From the NCBI GenBank assembly GCA_027012045.1, contig JALUZI010000036.1, positions 1 through 14,070 on the forward strand: DNA of 14,070 nucleotides. The letters are read 5' to 3'. The stretch comes from Desulfurococcales archaeon (GTDB lineage: Archaea > Thermoproteota > Thermoprotei_A > Sulfolobales > Acidilobaceae). The notes under the pieces were generated by a model, which saw only the letters and a list, made by a program, of their open reading frames with translations, did not search any database and was not told the origin of the DNA. Below are positions 5,826 through 12,718 of this stretch, one piece after another (positions within the stretch are counted from its first letter, which is position 1; each line of letters opens with the position of its first letter). The translations under genes and the position numbers were made by a program.

Positions 5826-7805
5826 TTGAGTGAAAAAACCTTCGAACCAAAAGACCTGGCTAGAATAACGCTCGTAAGCGATCCAAGGGTCAATCCATCC
5901 GAGTGCAAGGTGTTGTATGTTCTGGGTCGAATGGATGTTGACAAGAACAGGTATAACTACTCAATATGGATAGCGTCCCCGGACAGGCCCCCATACCCCC
6001 TCACCAAGGGGCCGTCAGATACTTGTCCTAAGTGGAGTCCCACCGGGAGAATCCTGTCATTCCTCTCCCGGAGGGATGACAGTAAGAAGTCTGAGCTTTG
6101 GGTCAAACTTGAGGATGGGGAAGCATGGAAGGTATTAGAGGCCGAGGCCGGTGTATACGGCTACGAATGGCTAGGCGACGAGGAACTAGTGGTTCTGACA
6201 GGCCATGGAAAGCCGGGTGAGACAGTGCATAGAATTAAGCATTTACCAGTATGGGTGAACGGGTCCGGATACACGTATTTTGTAAAGCAGAAACTCCAGC
6301 TCGTCCGGCTTGGCGGGGAACCCGAGGTCCTAGTTGAGCCCGGTGAGGGGGAGTGGATAGGGGACTTCGCGGTAAGCCCGGATGGGAGGTATATCATTTA
6401 CACCCTCGTAAAGGACGAGTTCAAACCCTATCTAAGCGAGATCCACTTCTACGATGTAATAGAAAAGACCGATAGAGTAGCAGCGGAGAACTGGGTTGTA
6501 TGGAGTGTTGGCTGGACAGATGACCCTGGGAAAGCCTGGTTCACAGGTAAGAACTGGCTCGAAGCCAGGGATAAAGGGGTATCGATAGCCCACACCAGGC
6601 TTTACACAATAAACCTCGATGGTAGCATAGAGTGCCTCACATGTAGCTACCCGTACAATATATCTGCTAGTGTCAATAGTGACGGTAGAGGGCCAAGGTG
6701 CGGGAAGCCCGTTGAGTGGAGTAGGGGCATAGCATATTTCCACACATCTGTCAAAGGTAGGGTTTTCCTGGCGAAACTAGAGCCGGGGAGCGCTGGGCCA
6801 CTGTTACTGTACGAGCTCGGCGACGGTAGCATAGACGGATTCAGCATAGGCAGGGACTGCATTTACTACACCATGATGAACCACAGGGAGCCGGCCGAGG
6901 TCTACTGTTATGACCCGAAGACCGATGTCAGGAAAAGGCTGACCTGGCATAATCTAGGGTTCACCAATAAAGTGTGGCTGGGAAGCCACGAGCACTTCAC
7001 GGTCAAAGCCAGCGATGGTGAATCCATCGACGCGTGGATAATGAAGCCACGTGGCTTCGACGAGTCCAAGAAGTACCCTGCGATACTATACATCCACGGC
7101 GGCCCCAAGACGATGTTCGGGGAAGGCTTCATGATGGACTTCCACGTGCTAGCATCTAACGGTTATGCCGTCATATACAGTAATCCCCGGGGGAGTGACG
7201 GGTACACGGAAGATTTCGCTGATATAAAGGGAGGCTACGGTGAGAGGGACTATCTCGACCTCATGGAGGTAGTTGAGGAGGCTCTGAAGAAGTATCCGTG
7301 GATAGACCCTGAGAGGCTCGGTGTCACTGGAGGTAGCTATGGTGGATTCATGACTAACTGGATCATAACTAGGACCAAGAGGTTCAAGGCAGCAGTCACG
7401 CAGAGGAGCTGTAGTGACTGGATAAGTGATTATGGGACCACTGATATTGGATGGTACTTCACTCCGGAGGCTGTTCTAGGGAACGTGGAGGCTCCGCCGC
7501 CGTGGCTCGCGCCTGAGAAGTATATGGAGAAGAGCCCGTTGTGGGCTGTGGAGAACGTTGAGACCCCTCTGCTGATTATCCATAGCTTGGAGGATTACAG
7601 GTGTTATGTAGGCCAGGCTGTTGAGTTCTTCACAGCATTGAAGCTTAAGGGTATAGATGTTGAGCTAGCATTGTTCCCAGGGGAGAACCATGACCTGTCC
7701 AGGTCAGGGAAGCCTAAAGCTAGGATTGAACGGGTTAAACTGATACTCGAATGGTTCAACAAGCACCTAGGGAAAGGAGAAGACGGGAATGGCTCTAGAA
7801 GTTAA
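5826..7805 (+). CDS. Acylaminoacyl-peptidase/S9C prolyl oligopeptidase-family serine peptidase
   Basis: The 659-residue protein has the two-domain layout of the prolyl oligopeptidase clan. An N-terminal beta-propeller (about 1-395) opens with FEPKDLARITLVSDPRVNPS, and a C-terminal alpha/beta hydrolase domain (about 400-650) follows. The catalytic triad is visible as Ser504 in GGSYGG, Asp590 in HSLEDYR and His622 in GENHD; the oxyanion-region motif is YIHGGPKTMFG. Members release N-acylated amino acids or cleave short peptides and are stable cytosolic enzymes in archaea such as Aeropyrum. There is no signal peptide. The start is TTG 5826, supported by an AAGGTG site and a family-like N-terminus; the next in-frame ATG (residue 35) would remove the first propeller strand. 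The last 17 bases overlap the ABC ATPase gene. Exact exo- or endopeptidase specificity cannot be read. Confidence 0.92.
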   Translation: MSEKTFEPKDLARITLVSDPRVNPSECKVLYVLGRMDVDKNRYNYSIWIASPDRPPYPLTKGPSDTCPKWSPTGRILSFLSRRDDSKKSELWVKLEDGEAWKVLEAEAGVYGYEWLGDEELVVLTGHGKPGETVHRIKHLPVWVNGSGYTYFVKQKLQLVRLGGEPEVLVEPGEGEWIGDFAVSPDGRYIIYTLVKDEFKPYLSEIHFYDVIEKTDRVAAENWVVWSVGWTDDPGKAWFTGKNWLEARDKGVSIAHTRLYTINLDGSIECLTCSYPYNISASVNSDGRGPRCGKPVEWSRGIAYFHTSVKGRVFLAKLEPGSAGPLLLYELGDGSIDGFSIGRDCIYYTMMNHREPAEVYCYDPKTDVRKRLTWHNLGFTNKVWLGSHEHFTVKASDGESIDAWIMKPRGFDESKKYPAILYIHGGPKTMFGEGFMMDFHVLASNGYAVIYSNPRGSDGYTEDFADIKGGYGERDYLDLMEVVEEALKKYPWIDPERLGVTGGSYGGFMTNWIITRTKRFKAAVTQRSCSDWISDYGTTDIGWYFTPEAVLGNVEAPPPWLAPEKYMEKSPLWAVENVETPLLIIHSLEDYRCYVGQAVEFFTALKLKGIDVELALFPGENHDLSRSGKPKARIERVKLILEWFNKHLGKGEDGNGSRS

Positions 7806-8709
7806 ACACCTCAGAAAGACGTACGGGCCCATAGTGGCTGTAGACCGGCTATCATTCAGAGTGGAGGAAGGCAGTATACACGGCCTCATAGGCCCGAACG
7901 GGAGTGGTAAAACCACCACTTTCAAAAGCATAGTAGGACTCGTAATACCAGACGAGGGAGACGTTCTCCTAGACGGGGAAAGCCTACTCACCCCTCAGGG
8001 CTACAGGTTGAAAAGCCTCATAGGCTTCTCTCCGGAGACACCTGAAGCCCCGAGGTGGCTGAAGGTAAGCGAGTTCCTATACCTTATGTTCAGAGCAGAC
8101 GGTATGAGCAGACTGGACGCGGAGGAAATGGCTGAGGAAGCATCAGCAACATTCGGCCTACAAGAATATATGGATACCAAGCTATCTAGGCTGAGCAAAG
8201 GACAGAGGAAACGAGTACTTCTAGCACAAGCACTAACCCCTGAGAGGAGGGTGTACCTGCTGGATGAGCCTATGACAGGCCTAGACCCAGAGTGGGTAAT
8301 CAAAGTAAGAAGCATACTCAGGAAGAAAGCCGGTGAAGGAAGTTCTATACTGGTGTCAAGCCACCTTCTAAGAGAGCTAGAAGCAGTTGTTGACAGCCTC
8401 ACAATAATAAAGTATGGAGTAGTAGTATTCTCGGGGACTAGGGAGGAGCTAGAAGCCAAGCTAGGCCCGTCGAAGCTCAAAGTGTTCATAGAAGTAGATA
8501 ATCCGGGTTTAGCTAAGAGCGTACTGGGAAACCTCTCGTATAAGCTGGAAGAGGAGAATAATGGGTTAATCGTCGAGGCCGGATCCAAGGATGAAGTCGC
8601 CTTTCTAGTTGAAAGCCTAGTCAAGAACGGCTTGAAGGTCTACGAGGTCCGAGTCCTCGAGATTGGGCTAGAGGAGGCTTACATGAAGCTGTTGAGGGGG
8701 AAGAATTGA
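7789..8709 (+). CDS. ABC transporter ATP-binding protein
   Basis: This is a complete ABC ATPase of 306 residues, coupling ATP hydrolysis to transport by the adjacent permease at the cytoplasmic face of the membrane. Visible motifs are Walker A GPNGSGKT (35-42), a Q-loop position occupied by Glu in FSPETPE (80-86), signature LSKGQ (135-139), Walker B VYLLDEP with catalytic Glu160 (155-161), the D-loop MTGLDP and H-loop His192. A C-terminal extension of about 75 residues (from about 230) after the NBD is typical of ABC-2/CcmA-type exporters. ATG 7789 has AAGGAGA 8 bases upstream and lies 17 bases inside the peptidase gene; the end overlaps the permease start as TTGA. The transported substrate is unknown; it could be peptides, lipids or a drug, or the system could serve the linked peptidase, but that is speculation. 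Confidence 0.93.
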   Translation: MALEVKHLRKTYGPIVAVDRLSFRVEEGSIHGLIGPNGSGKTTTFKSIVGLVIPDEGDVLLDGESLLTPQGYRLKSLIGFSPETPEAPRWLKVSEFLYLMFRADGMSRLDAEEMAEEASATFGLQEYMDTKLSRLSKGQRKRVLLAQALTPERRVYLLDEPMTGLDPEWVIKVRSILRKKAGEGSSILVSSHLLRELEAVVDSLTIIKYGVVVFSGTREELEAKLGPSKLKVFIEVDNPGLAKSVLGNLSYKLEEENNGLIVEAGSKDEVAFLVESLVKNGLKVYEVRVLEIGLEEAYMKLLRGKN

Positions 8710-9581
8710 AGAATCTCACCGGCATAGTCGAATACGAGTTCAAGAGAATTATCGCCAAGAAAAGCTTCTATCTAATGGTTGCAATGGCTTTCCTGCCCAT
8801 TATAGCCGCGGTGGCTATAAAACACTACGGTCACGGAGCCGGCCTCGGCCCGGATAAAGATTACTTATGGCTGTATCTTTACGGGACTCCCAGGAGCATC
8901 TTCGGCGGCGGAGTACTGTTCTCTGTTGTAGGGCTAGCGTCTTACATGTGGGTGTTCGCATCGCTATTCGGGGGTGACATGATAGCTTCTGACCTGAGGG
9001 ATAACGGGCTACAGCTCCTTTTATCCAAGCCTATCAGGAGGATAGACTATATTCTAGGTAAGACTCTTACAGTAGTAGCTCTCCTCTACATCGTGTATCT
9101 CATAGGGTCGATCGTATCATTAGTCTCGGGGTATATTGCAGGCGGACACCAATCCAGCATCATTCTCGTTCCACTGCTTCCAATGGTCCTAGCGTTAGCG
9201 TCTATCCCTCTGATACTGCTGTCCGCCTGGATAGGGGCTTACTCGGGAAGCCCTATGACGGGGCTGCTATCAGGGATCGGGCTGTACTTCCTGTCCAGTA
9301 CTATTGCAGGAGTAGTCGGCTTGACCGCCGGTAGTAGCGGAATGATGGTCAGGATGATGGATTACGGGGTTATTGATCCTATTAGGGCGAGCACCCAGCT
9401 AGCCACCTTGACCTCAATGTATCTCACAGGCATAAAGACTATGGACCTCCCTAGCCCCGGGGGGTCAGTGGTTCATTACGGTATTTCGAAACTGTTTATC
9501 GGGTCATGGGTGAATCTGGCTGTTTCGAGTGTGATCATAGCATACTTCCTAGCCAGGTGGTTCAACAGGAAGTCTTTCTGA
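8706..9581 (+). CDS. ABC-2-type transporter permease
   Basis: The 291-residue membrane protein has about six hydrophobic segments: roughly 20-38, 68-89, 118-143, 151-177, 184-208 and 264-284. The motif GGDMIASDLRDNGLQLLLSKPI (89-110), with ...RRIDYILGKT following, is the characteristic cytoplasmic loop of ABC-2 permeases, which mostly export. The start is TTG 8706 in a TTGA overlap with the ATPase stop, with GAGGGGG five bases upstream. It forms a transporter with the preceding ATPase, probably as a dimer of each. The stop falls one base before the stop of the convergent radical SAM gene, so no room exists for a separate terminator on either strand. Substrate cannot be inferred. Confidence 0.88.
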   Translation: MKNLTGIVEYEFKRIIAKKSFYLMVAMAFLPIIAAVAIKHYGHGAGLGPDKDYLWLYLYGTPRSIFGGGVLFSVVGLASYMWVFASLFGGDMIASDLRDNGLQLLLSKPIRRIDYILGKTLTVVALLYIVYLIGSIVSLVSGYIAGGHQSSIILVPLLPMVLALASIPLILLSAWIGAYSGSPMTGLLSGIGLYFLSSTIAGVVGLTAGSSGMMVRMMDYGVIDPIRASTQLATLTSMYLTGIKTMDLPSPGGSVVHYGISKLFIGSWVNLAVSSVIIAYFLARWFNRKSF

Positions 9582-9582
9582 A

Positions 9583-10728
9583 CTAGGATACTGGCCTCCA
9601 GCATAAACCGAGGCTGGATGCTATTCTCCGGGCTTCCTCTATCTCCTCAGGTCTCGGTCTCCTCGCTATGTCTCTCCATCTGGACGGGTACCTCGATACC
9701 AGGTGCTCCGGCCTGTACTGTCCCATTATGTTGACCAAGATCCTGTCAGCGGGGAGCTTATCGGCTATGTACTCGAGTATTCTCCGGGTACAACAGTCTA
9801 GGTGGCCCGGCAGGACAAGGTGCCGTATTATCATGTCCCCGATCTCTGCTGCCTTCCTTATGTTCCTTGGGACTACATCCATGTATCTCTGTACACCGCT
9901 GAGTCTGAACGCGCATTTATTGTTGCCGTACTTGAAGTCCGGTAGCCAGATATCGATTATATCAAGCAACACCTCGAGCAGCTCTTCTGTCATGTACATG
10001 TTACTGTTCCATAACTGTGGTTTCCTGTGATGAGCGTAGAGCATGCTTTCTACTATAATATGCGCGCTGGGAGTTGGCTCGCCTCCGACATGGTTAATGT
10101 TTCTAGCCCCCTTACCAGCGAGTAGGTCCTGGATACTTGCCAGCTCTCTAGGTGTCACTGGCTTACCATGCCTAGGGTATTCCTGGCTGATATCATAGTT
10201 TTGGCAGTAGACGCATGTGAAGTTGCATCCCCCGTAGAATATTGTTCCGCTTGGGACTAGTGGGGCTTCTTCTCCCATGTGGAGGAATGCGGAGTGAACG
10301 TATGCTTTTTCGTCTAGTCTGCACGCGCCTATTCTTTTTCTTCGGTCTATCATGCATTTTCTCTCGCATAGTGCGCAGGGGTTGCTAAGCCTCCTTGTAA
10401 TCTCGGCTTTCAACTCTAAGAGGCTAACACTACCCGTTCCCCCATTAACCAACCTATCCCTAGGATTTTCCATGAGCTCAAACAAGAGTTCCCTGAACCC
10501 GCTAGTTACCTGTACATGAATCCTCCACAGTTCGTCAAAGCTAAGCGTTCCCAATTCATTCTTTCCAACACCATCCACCAGGTAGTTCCTTGCAAGCATA
10601 TACCTAGGAGGCACGCGTCCCTCAAGTACAAGCCTGTACCATCGCAGCCTTCTCCGAACCTCAGGGTTACGCCAGACGAGAATAGCGTCAGGCCTTATGC
10701 TAGGCCAGTAAACCATTAAGCAACACAC
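9583..10728 (-). CDS. PflX-type radical SAM protein (COG1313-like)
   Basis: The 381-residue protein has a radical SAM cluster motif CNFTCVYC (Cys168, Cys172, Cys175) in YGGCNFTCVYCQNYDISQ. It is preceded by a second cysteine set, Cys118, Cys121, Cys125 and Cys136, in the form CALCERKC...GAC that is typical of PflX/COG1313. It also shows NHVGGEPTPS (212-220), the family's version of the GGE motif, and WLPDFKYGNN (261-270). These proteins resemble pyruvate formate-lyase activating enzymes and generate a 5'-deoxyadenosyl radical, but the substrate of PflX is not known and no glycyl-radical enzyme is encoded here. The first about 115 residues form an arginine-rich N-terminal extension. GTG 10726-10728 fits a TATA box at leaderless spacing; ATG 10714-10716 is an alternative that removes four residues. 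Confidence 0.85.
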   Translation of the reverse strand: MCCLMVYWPSIRPDAILVWRNPEVRRRLRWYRLVLEGRVPPRYMLARNYLVDGVGKNELGTLSFDELWRIHVQVTSGFRELLFELMENPRDRLVNGGTGSVSLLELKAEITRRLSNPCALCERKCMIDRRKRIGACRLDEKAYVHSAFLHMGEEAPLVPSGTIFYGGCNFTCVYCQNYDISQEYPRHGKPVTPRELASIQDLLAGKGARNINHVGGEPTPSAHIIVESMLYAHHRKPQLWNSNMYMTEELLEVLLDIIDIWLPDFKYGNNKCAFRLSGVQRYMDVVPRNIRKAAEIGDMIIRHLVLPGHLDCCTRRILEYIADKLPADRILVNIMGQYRPEHLVSRYPSRWRDIARRPRPEEIEEARRIASSLGLCWRPVS

Positions 10729-10741
10729 CGCTCCCGACTAT

Positions 10742-10757
10742 ACTATAAGTAAATAAT
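10742..10757. promoter_or_regulatory. Shared divergent TATA region (radical SAM gene / small ORF)
   Basis: The start codons of the two divergent genes are only 58 bases apart. The segment ACTATAAGTAAATAAT holds TTATTTA on the minus strand, centred about 26 bases before GTG 10728, and AAATAAT on the plus strand, centred about 33 bases before GTG 10787. Both genes must draw promoters from this stretch, so binding of the basal factors may be mutually exclusive. Confidence 0.4.
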
Positions 10758-10786
10758 CCGTCAAAACAGGGTTTTAGGATTAATCG

Positions 10787-11089
10787 GTGTGTAAAGTATT
10801 GGATAACCGTAGGGCAACCACCGTGATCAGAAGAGAAGCGTTAAGGTTGAACGCTCCTATTGACCCGTTCGGCTTAATAGAGCTATACACTCTACTCAAA
10901 CCACTCTTCGGCTTAGACCCGGTGACTGCAAGGGAGACTAGAAGCCTAGAGTACATGAGTGCCATTGAGTACCTATCAGGGTCTTTTAAAAAACTAGGGG
11001 TAGAAGACCCCGAGGGGCTTGCCTCCAAGCTTATTGACCGTGTTCTCTCTAAGTGCCTCGACGGCTGCCGCGACGGGGGGTCATGGTAG
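10787..11089 (+). CDS. Small hypothetical protein
   Basis: I do not recognise this 100-residue protein. It is predicted soluble and largely helical, with no membrane segment or signal peptide. The N-terminal third is basic (NRRATTVIRREALRL), the middle has the hydrophobic stretch PFGLIELYTLLKPLFGL (27-43), and the C-terminus contains Cys90 and Cys94 in KCLDGCRDGG, with another Cys at position 2. Codon use (AGG, AGA, ATA, CTA, third-position C/G) resembles the neighbours, which supports real coding over the opposite-strand frame. The start is GTG 10787; TTG 10799 with GGTG nine bases upstream is an alternative. It converges on the purine permease, whose stop is eight bases away. No function can be assigned. 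Confidence 0.6.
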   Translation: MCKVLDNRRATTVIRREALRLNAPIDPFGLIELYTLLKPLFGLDPVTARETRSLEYMSAIEYLSGSFKKLGVEDPEGLASKLIDRVLSKCLDGCRDGGSW

Positions 11090-11097
11090 CAGGACTT

Positions 11098-12489
11098 TCA
11101 CGGTTTTATACTGGGTAGGCTCAGGAAGTATCCTAGGAATATTAGTGCGACAACCACTACCACTGGGTTCAAATCCCGCCACTTACCGGTGAGGGCTTTA
11201 ATTACCGTGTATGCCAGGAACCCTATTCCAATCCCGTCTGATATGCTGTATAGGAATGGCATGCTAGTTATGGTCAGGAATGCTGGTATGGCCTCAGTGT
11301 AGTCCTGAAGGTCTATCTCTTTAATAGCTCTAGCCATAAGCAAGCCGACTATTATGAGTGCGGGAGCCGTAGCGTAAGACTGGGCCACAGTGAATACCGG
11401 CGCTATTATTATACTGGCGAAAAATAACAATGCGACAACAAGGGAAGTCAAGCCTGTTCTGCCGCCTTCCTCTATACCGCTAGCACTCTCGATATATGTG
11501 GTAACAGTGCTGGTCCCTAGGAGTGCCCCGAACGTTGTTCCAAGCGCGTCGGTCAGCAGTACCTCACCTATTCTCTCGACTCTCCCGTCCCTCCTCACAT
11601 ATCCAGCTAGACTGGCTAGTCCTGTCGCCGTTCCAAGGGTGTCGAAGAAGTCTACTACGAAGAAGGTGAATACTATCACTGTGGCTGTGAATAGTCCTAG
11701 ATCCAGTAGTCCGTGGAGATCCATCTTCATGAAGAGTGAGAAATCAGGAGAGGCTACAATGCTACTGGGTGGACTAGCTAGTCCAGCAACTATACCCGTG
11801 ACTATAGCCATTACTATCGATATGAGCAGAGCCCCAGGGATTCTTAGGGATAAGAGGATCGCTGCGAGCAGCGTGTATGAAAGCGCTATTAGTGTTGGTG
11901 TACTGTGGAATGCCGCTGGATCCATTGAGAGTGCTATTAGGTGACCGTTCTCCGCTGTTTGAGCTGTTATCAGGCCGGCATCGTTGAACCCTATTAGTGT
12001 GAGGAATAAACCTATGCCAGCCCCTATCGCGTATTTGAGGTTTCTAGGAATAGAGTTGGCCACAGATTCCCTCACCTTGGTTATGCTCAACGCGATGAAT
12101 ACAAGTCCTTCGACGAAGACAGCTGCGAGGGCGATTTGCCAAGGCTCAACCCCAGTCACATGTTTTCTCGAGAGGATACCCGCGATGAAGGGGACTACAG
12201 TGAAGGCGAAGTATCCGTTTAGCCCCATGCCTGGTGCTAGGGCGAACGGCATCTTTGCGTACAGCGCCATTATGAGTGTGGCAAGACCAGCGCTCGCGGC
12301 TGTAGCTACGACCAATGCCTCCCTGGGCATTCCTGTAGCTGAGAGTATCGCGGGGTTTACGAAGAGTATGTAGGCCATGGTCATGAATGTTGTTAGCCCT
12401 GCGGTAACCTCTTTCTTCGGGTCTACCCGGTCGAGATCGGAGGGTTTGAGTGCATCTAACAGTTTTTTGGAGGAGGGCATGCCGATCAT
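11098..12489 (-). CDS. AzgA-type NCS2 purine (adenine/guanine/hypoxanthine) permease
   Basis: The 463-residue polytopic membrane protein is a clear member of the AzgA branch of nucleobase transporters (UraA fold, 14 helices in two inverted repeats). Diagnostic stretches are TFMTMAYILFVNPAILS (34-50), PGMGLNGYF (86-94), AAVFVEGLVFIALS (122-135) containing the conserved Glu127, VDFFDTLGTATG (279-290) and GTSTVTTYIES followed by GIEEGGRTGLTS (325-349). It should import purine bases by proton symport at the cell membrane. One residue differs from the usual GLNAYF of the family, with Gly in place of Ala. ATG 12487-12489 lies about 11 bases after the predicted initiation point; ATG 12478-12480 is an alternative start three residues in. 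It is a single-gene unit, divergent from the phosphoesterase operon. Confidence 0.93.
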   Translation of the reverse strand: MIGMPSSKKLLDALKPSDLDRVDPKKEVTAGLTTFMTMAYILFVNPAILSATGMPREALVVATAASAGLATLIMALYAKMPFALAPGMGLNGYFAFTVVPFIAGILSRKHVTGVEPWQIALAAVFVEGLVFIALSITKVRESVANSIPRNLKYAIGAGIGLFLTLIGFNDAGLITAQTAENGHLIALSMDPAAFHSTPTLIALSYTLLAAILLSLRIPGALLISIVMAIVTGIVAGLASPPSSIVASPDFSLFMKMDLHGLLDLGLFTATVIVFTFFVVDFFDTLGTATGLASLAGYVRRDGRVERIGEVLLTDALGTTFGALLGTSTVTTYIESASGIEEGGRTGLTSLVVALLFFASIIIAPVFTVAQSYATAPALIIVGLLMARAIKEIDLQDYTEAIPAFLTITSMPFLYSISDGIGIGFLAYTVIKALTGKWRDLNPVVVVVALIFLGYFLSLPSIKP

Positions 12490-12520
12490 CCGTGTTTCTA
12501 GTTCATTGAAAAAACTTTGT

Positions 12521-12530
12521 TTTATTTAAA
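12521..12530 (-). promoter_or_regulatory. TATA box for the purine permease
   Basis: The minus strand reads TTTAAATAAA, centred about 37 bases before ATG 12489, predicting initiation near 12500. It forms one arm of a perfect 10-bp inverted repeat with the plus-strand copy at 12548-12557. Confidence 0.55.
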
Positions 12531-12547
12531 TGTTCTCCATACGATTT

Positions 12548-12557
12548 TTTAAATAAA
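12548..12557 (+). promoter_or_regulatory. Upstream TATA box for the plus-strand leader/operon
   Basis: The plus strand reads TTTAAATAAA, identical to the permease TATA on the other strand. It predicts initiation near 12578 and a leader of about 140 bases to ATG 12719. Confidence 0.45.
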
Positions 12558-12580
12558 TATGAAAAAGAAACCGGTGCCCA

Positions 12581-12587
12581 TTTATTA
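12581..12587 (+). promoter_or_regulatory. Second TATA-like element, spaced to the folded RNA
   Basis: TTTATTA is centred 25 bases before 12609, which is exactly the first paired base of the predicted RNA structure. If used, the transcript would start at the foot of the closing stem. Confidence 0.4.
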
Positions 12588-12608
12588 CCCATCCGCGCAG
12601 AACATGGA

Positions 12609-12704
12609 AGCCGAGGGGGAGGCTTGATGAGCCAACACCTAGAGGAGCCCTCGGGGGAGGAGGGCTGTGACTAGTTCCCTGCTGGCTGAAACCCCCTCCA
12701 GGCT
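12609..12704 (+). ncRNA. Structured leader RNA, candidate cis-regulatory element of unknown class
   Basis: This non-coding stretch is much more GC-rich than the AT-rich promoter before it and pairs in a nested way. The closing stem P1 joins 12609-12612 and 12613-12619 (AGCC, GAGGGGG) to 12692-12698 and 12701-12704 (CCCCCTC, GGCT): 11 Watson-Crick pairs with a two-base bulge at 12699-12700. P2 is GGCT/AGCC (12621-12624 with 12630-12633), loop TGATG. P3 is CTAG/CTAG (12639-12642 with 12671-12674) plus AGCCCTC/GAGGGCT (12646-12652 with 12660-12666), loop GGGGGAG. GGGA in that loop (12655-12658) can pair with TCCC at 12676-12679, a possible pseudoknot. It ends five bases before a ribosome binding site. 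It could instead be a stand-alone small RNA. All pairings were found by eye; no energy or conservation was computed. Confidence 0.5.
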
Positions 12705-12708
12705 ACAT

Positions 12709-12715
12709 GGAGGAG
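12709..12715 (+). promoter_or_regulatory. Ribosome binding site of the nucleotidyltransferase-like gene
   Basis: GGAGGAG lies 3-5 bases before ATG 12719, favouring that start over ATG 12707, which would overlap the site. GGAGG (12709-12713) is also fully complementary to CCTCC at 12695-12699 in the closing stem of the leader, so it could be hidden when that stem is open. Confidence 0.55.
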
Positions 12716-12718
12716 ACC

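Noticed and set aside
8001..8624. Long antisense open frame (about 207 codons, minus strand) inside the ABC ATPase gene
   Set aside because: It is a serine-rich low-complexity shadow frame; the plus-strand frame carries all the ABC ATPase motifs.
12624..12689. C/D box small RNA (TTGATGA as C box, CTGA at 12686-12689 as D box)
   Set aside because: The C box has T instead of the required purine, the strands next to the two boxes do not pair directly into a kink-turn stem, and no convincing internal C'/D' pair is present.
12609..12704. tRNA-like gene
   Set aside because: There is no T-loop (TTCRANNY) or D-loop sequence, no anticodon arm geometry, and the closing stem is 11 bp with a bulge.
12609..12707. 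H/ACA guide RNA, because ACA (12705-12707) follows the closing stem
   Set aside because: The interior branches into two hairpins instead of a single hairpin with a pseudouridylation pocket, and the ACA overlaps the ribosome-site region of the next gene.
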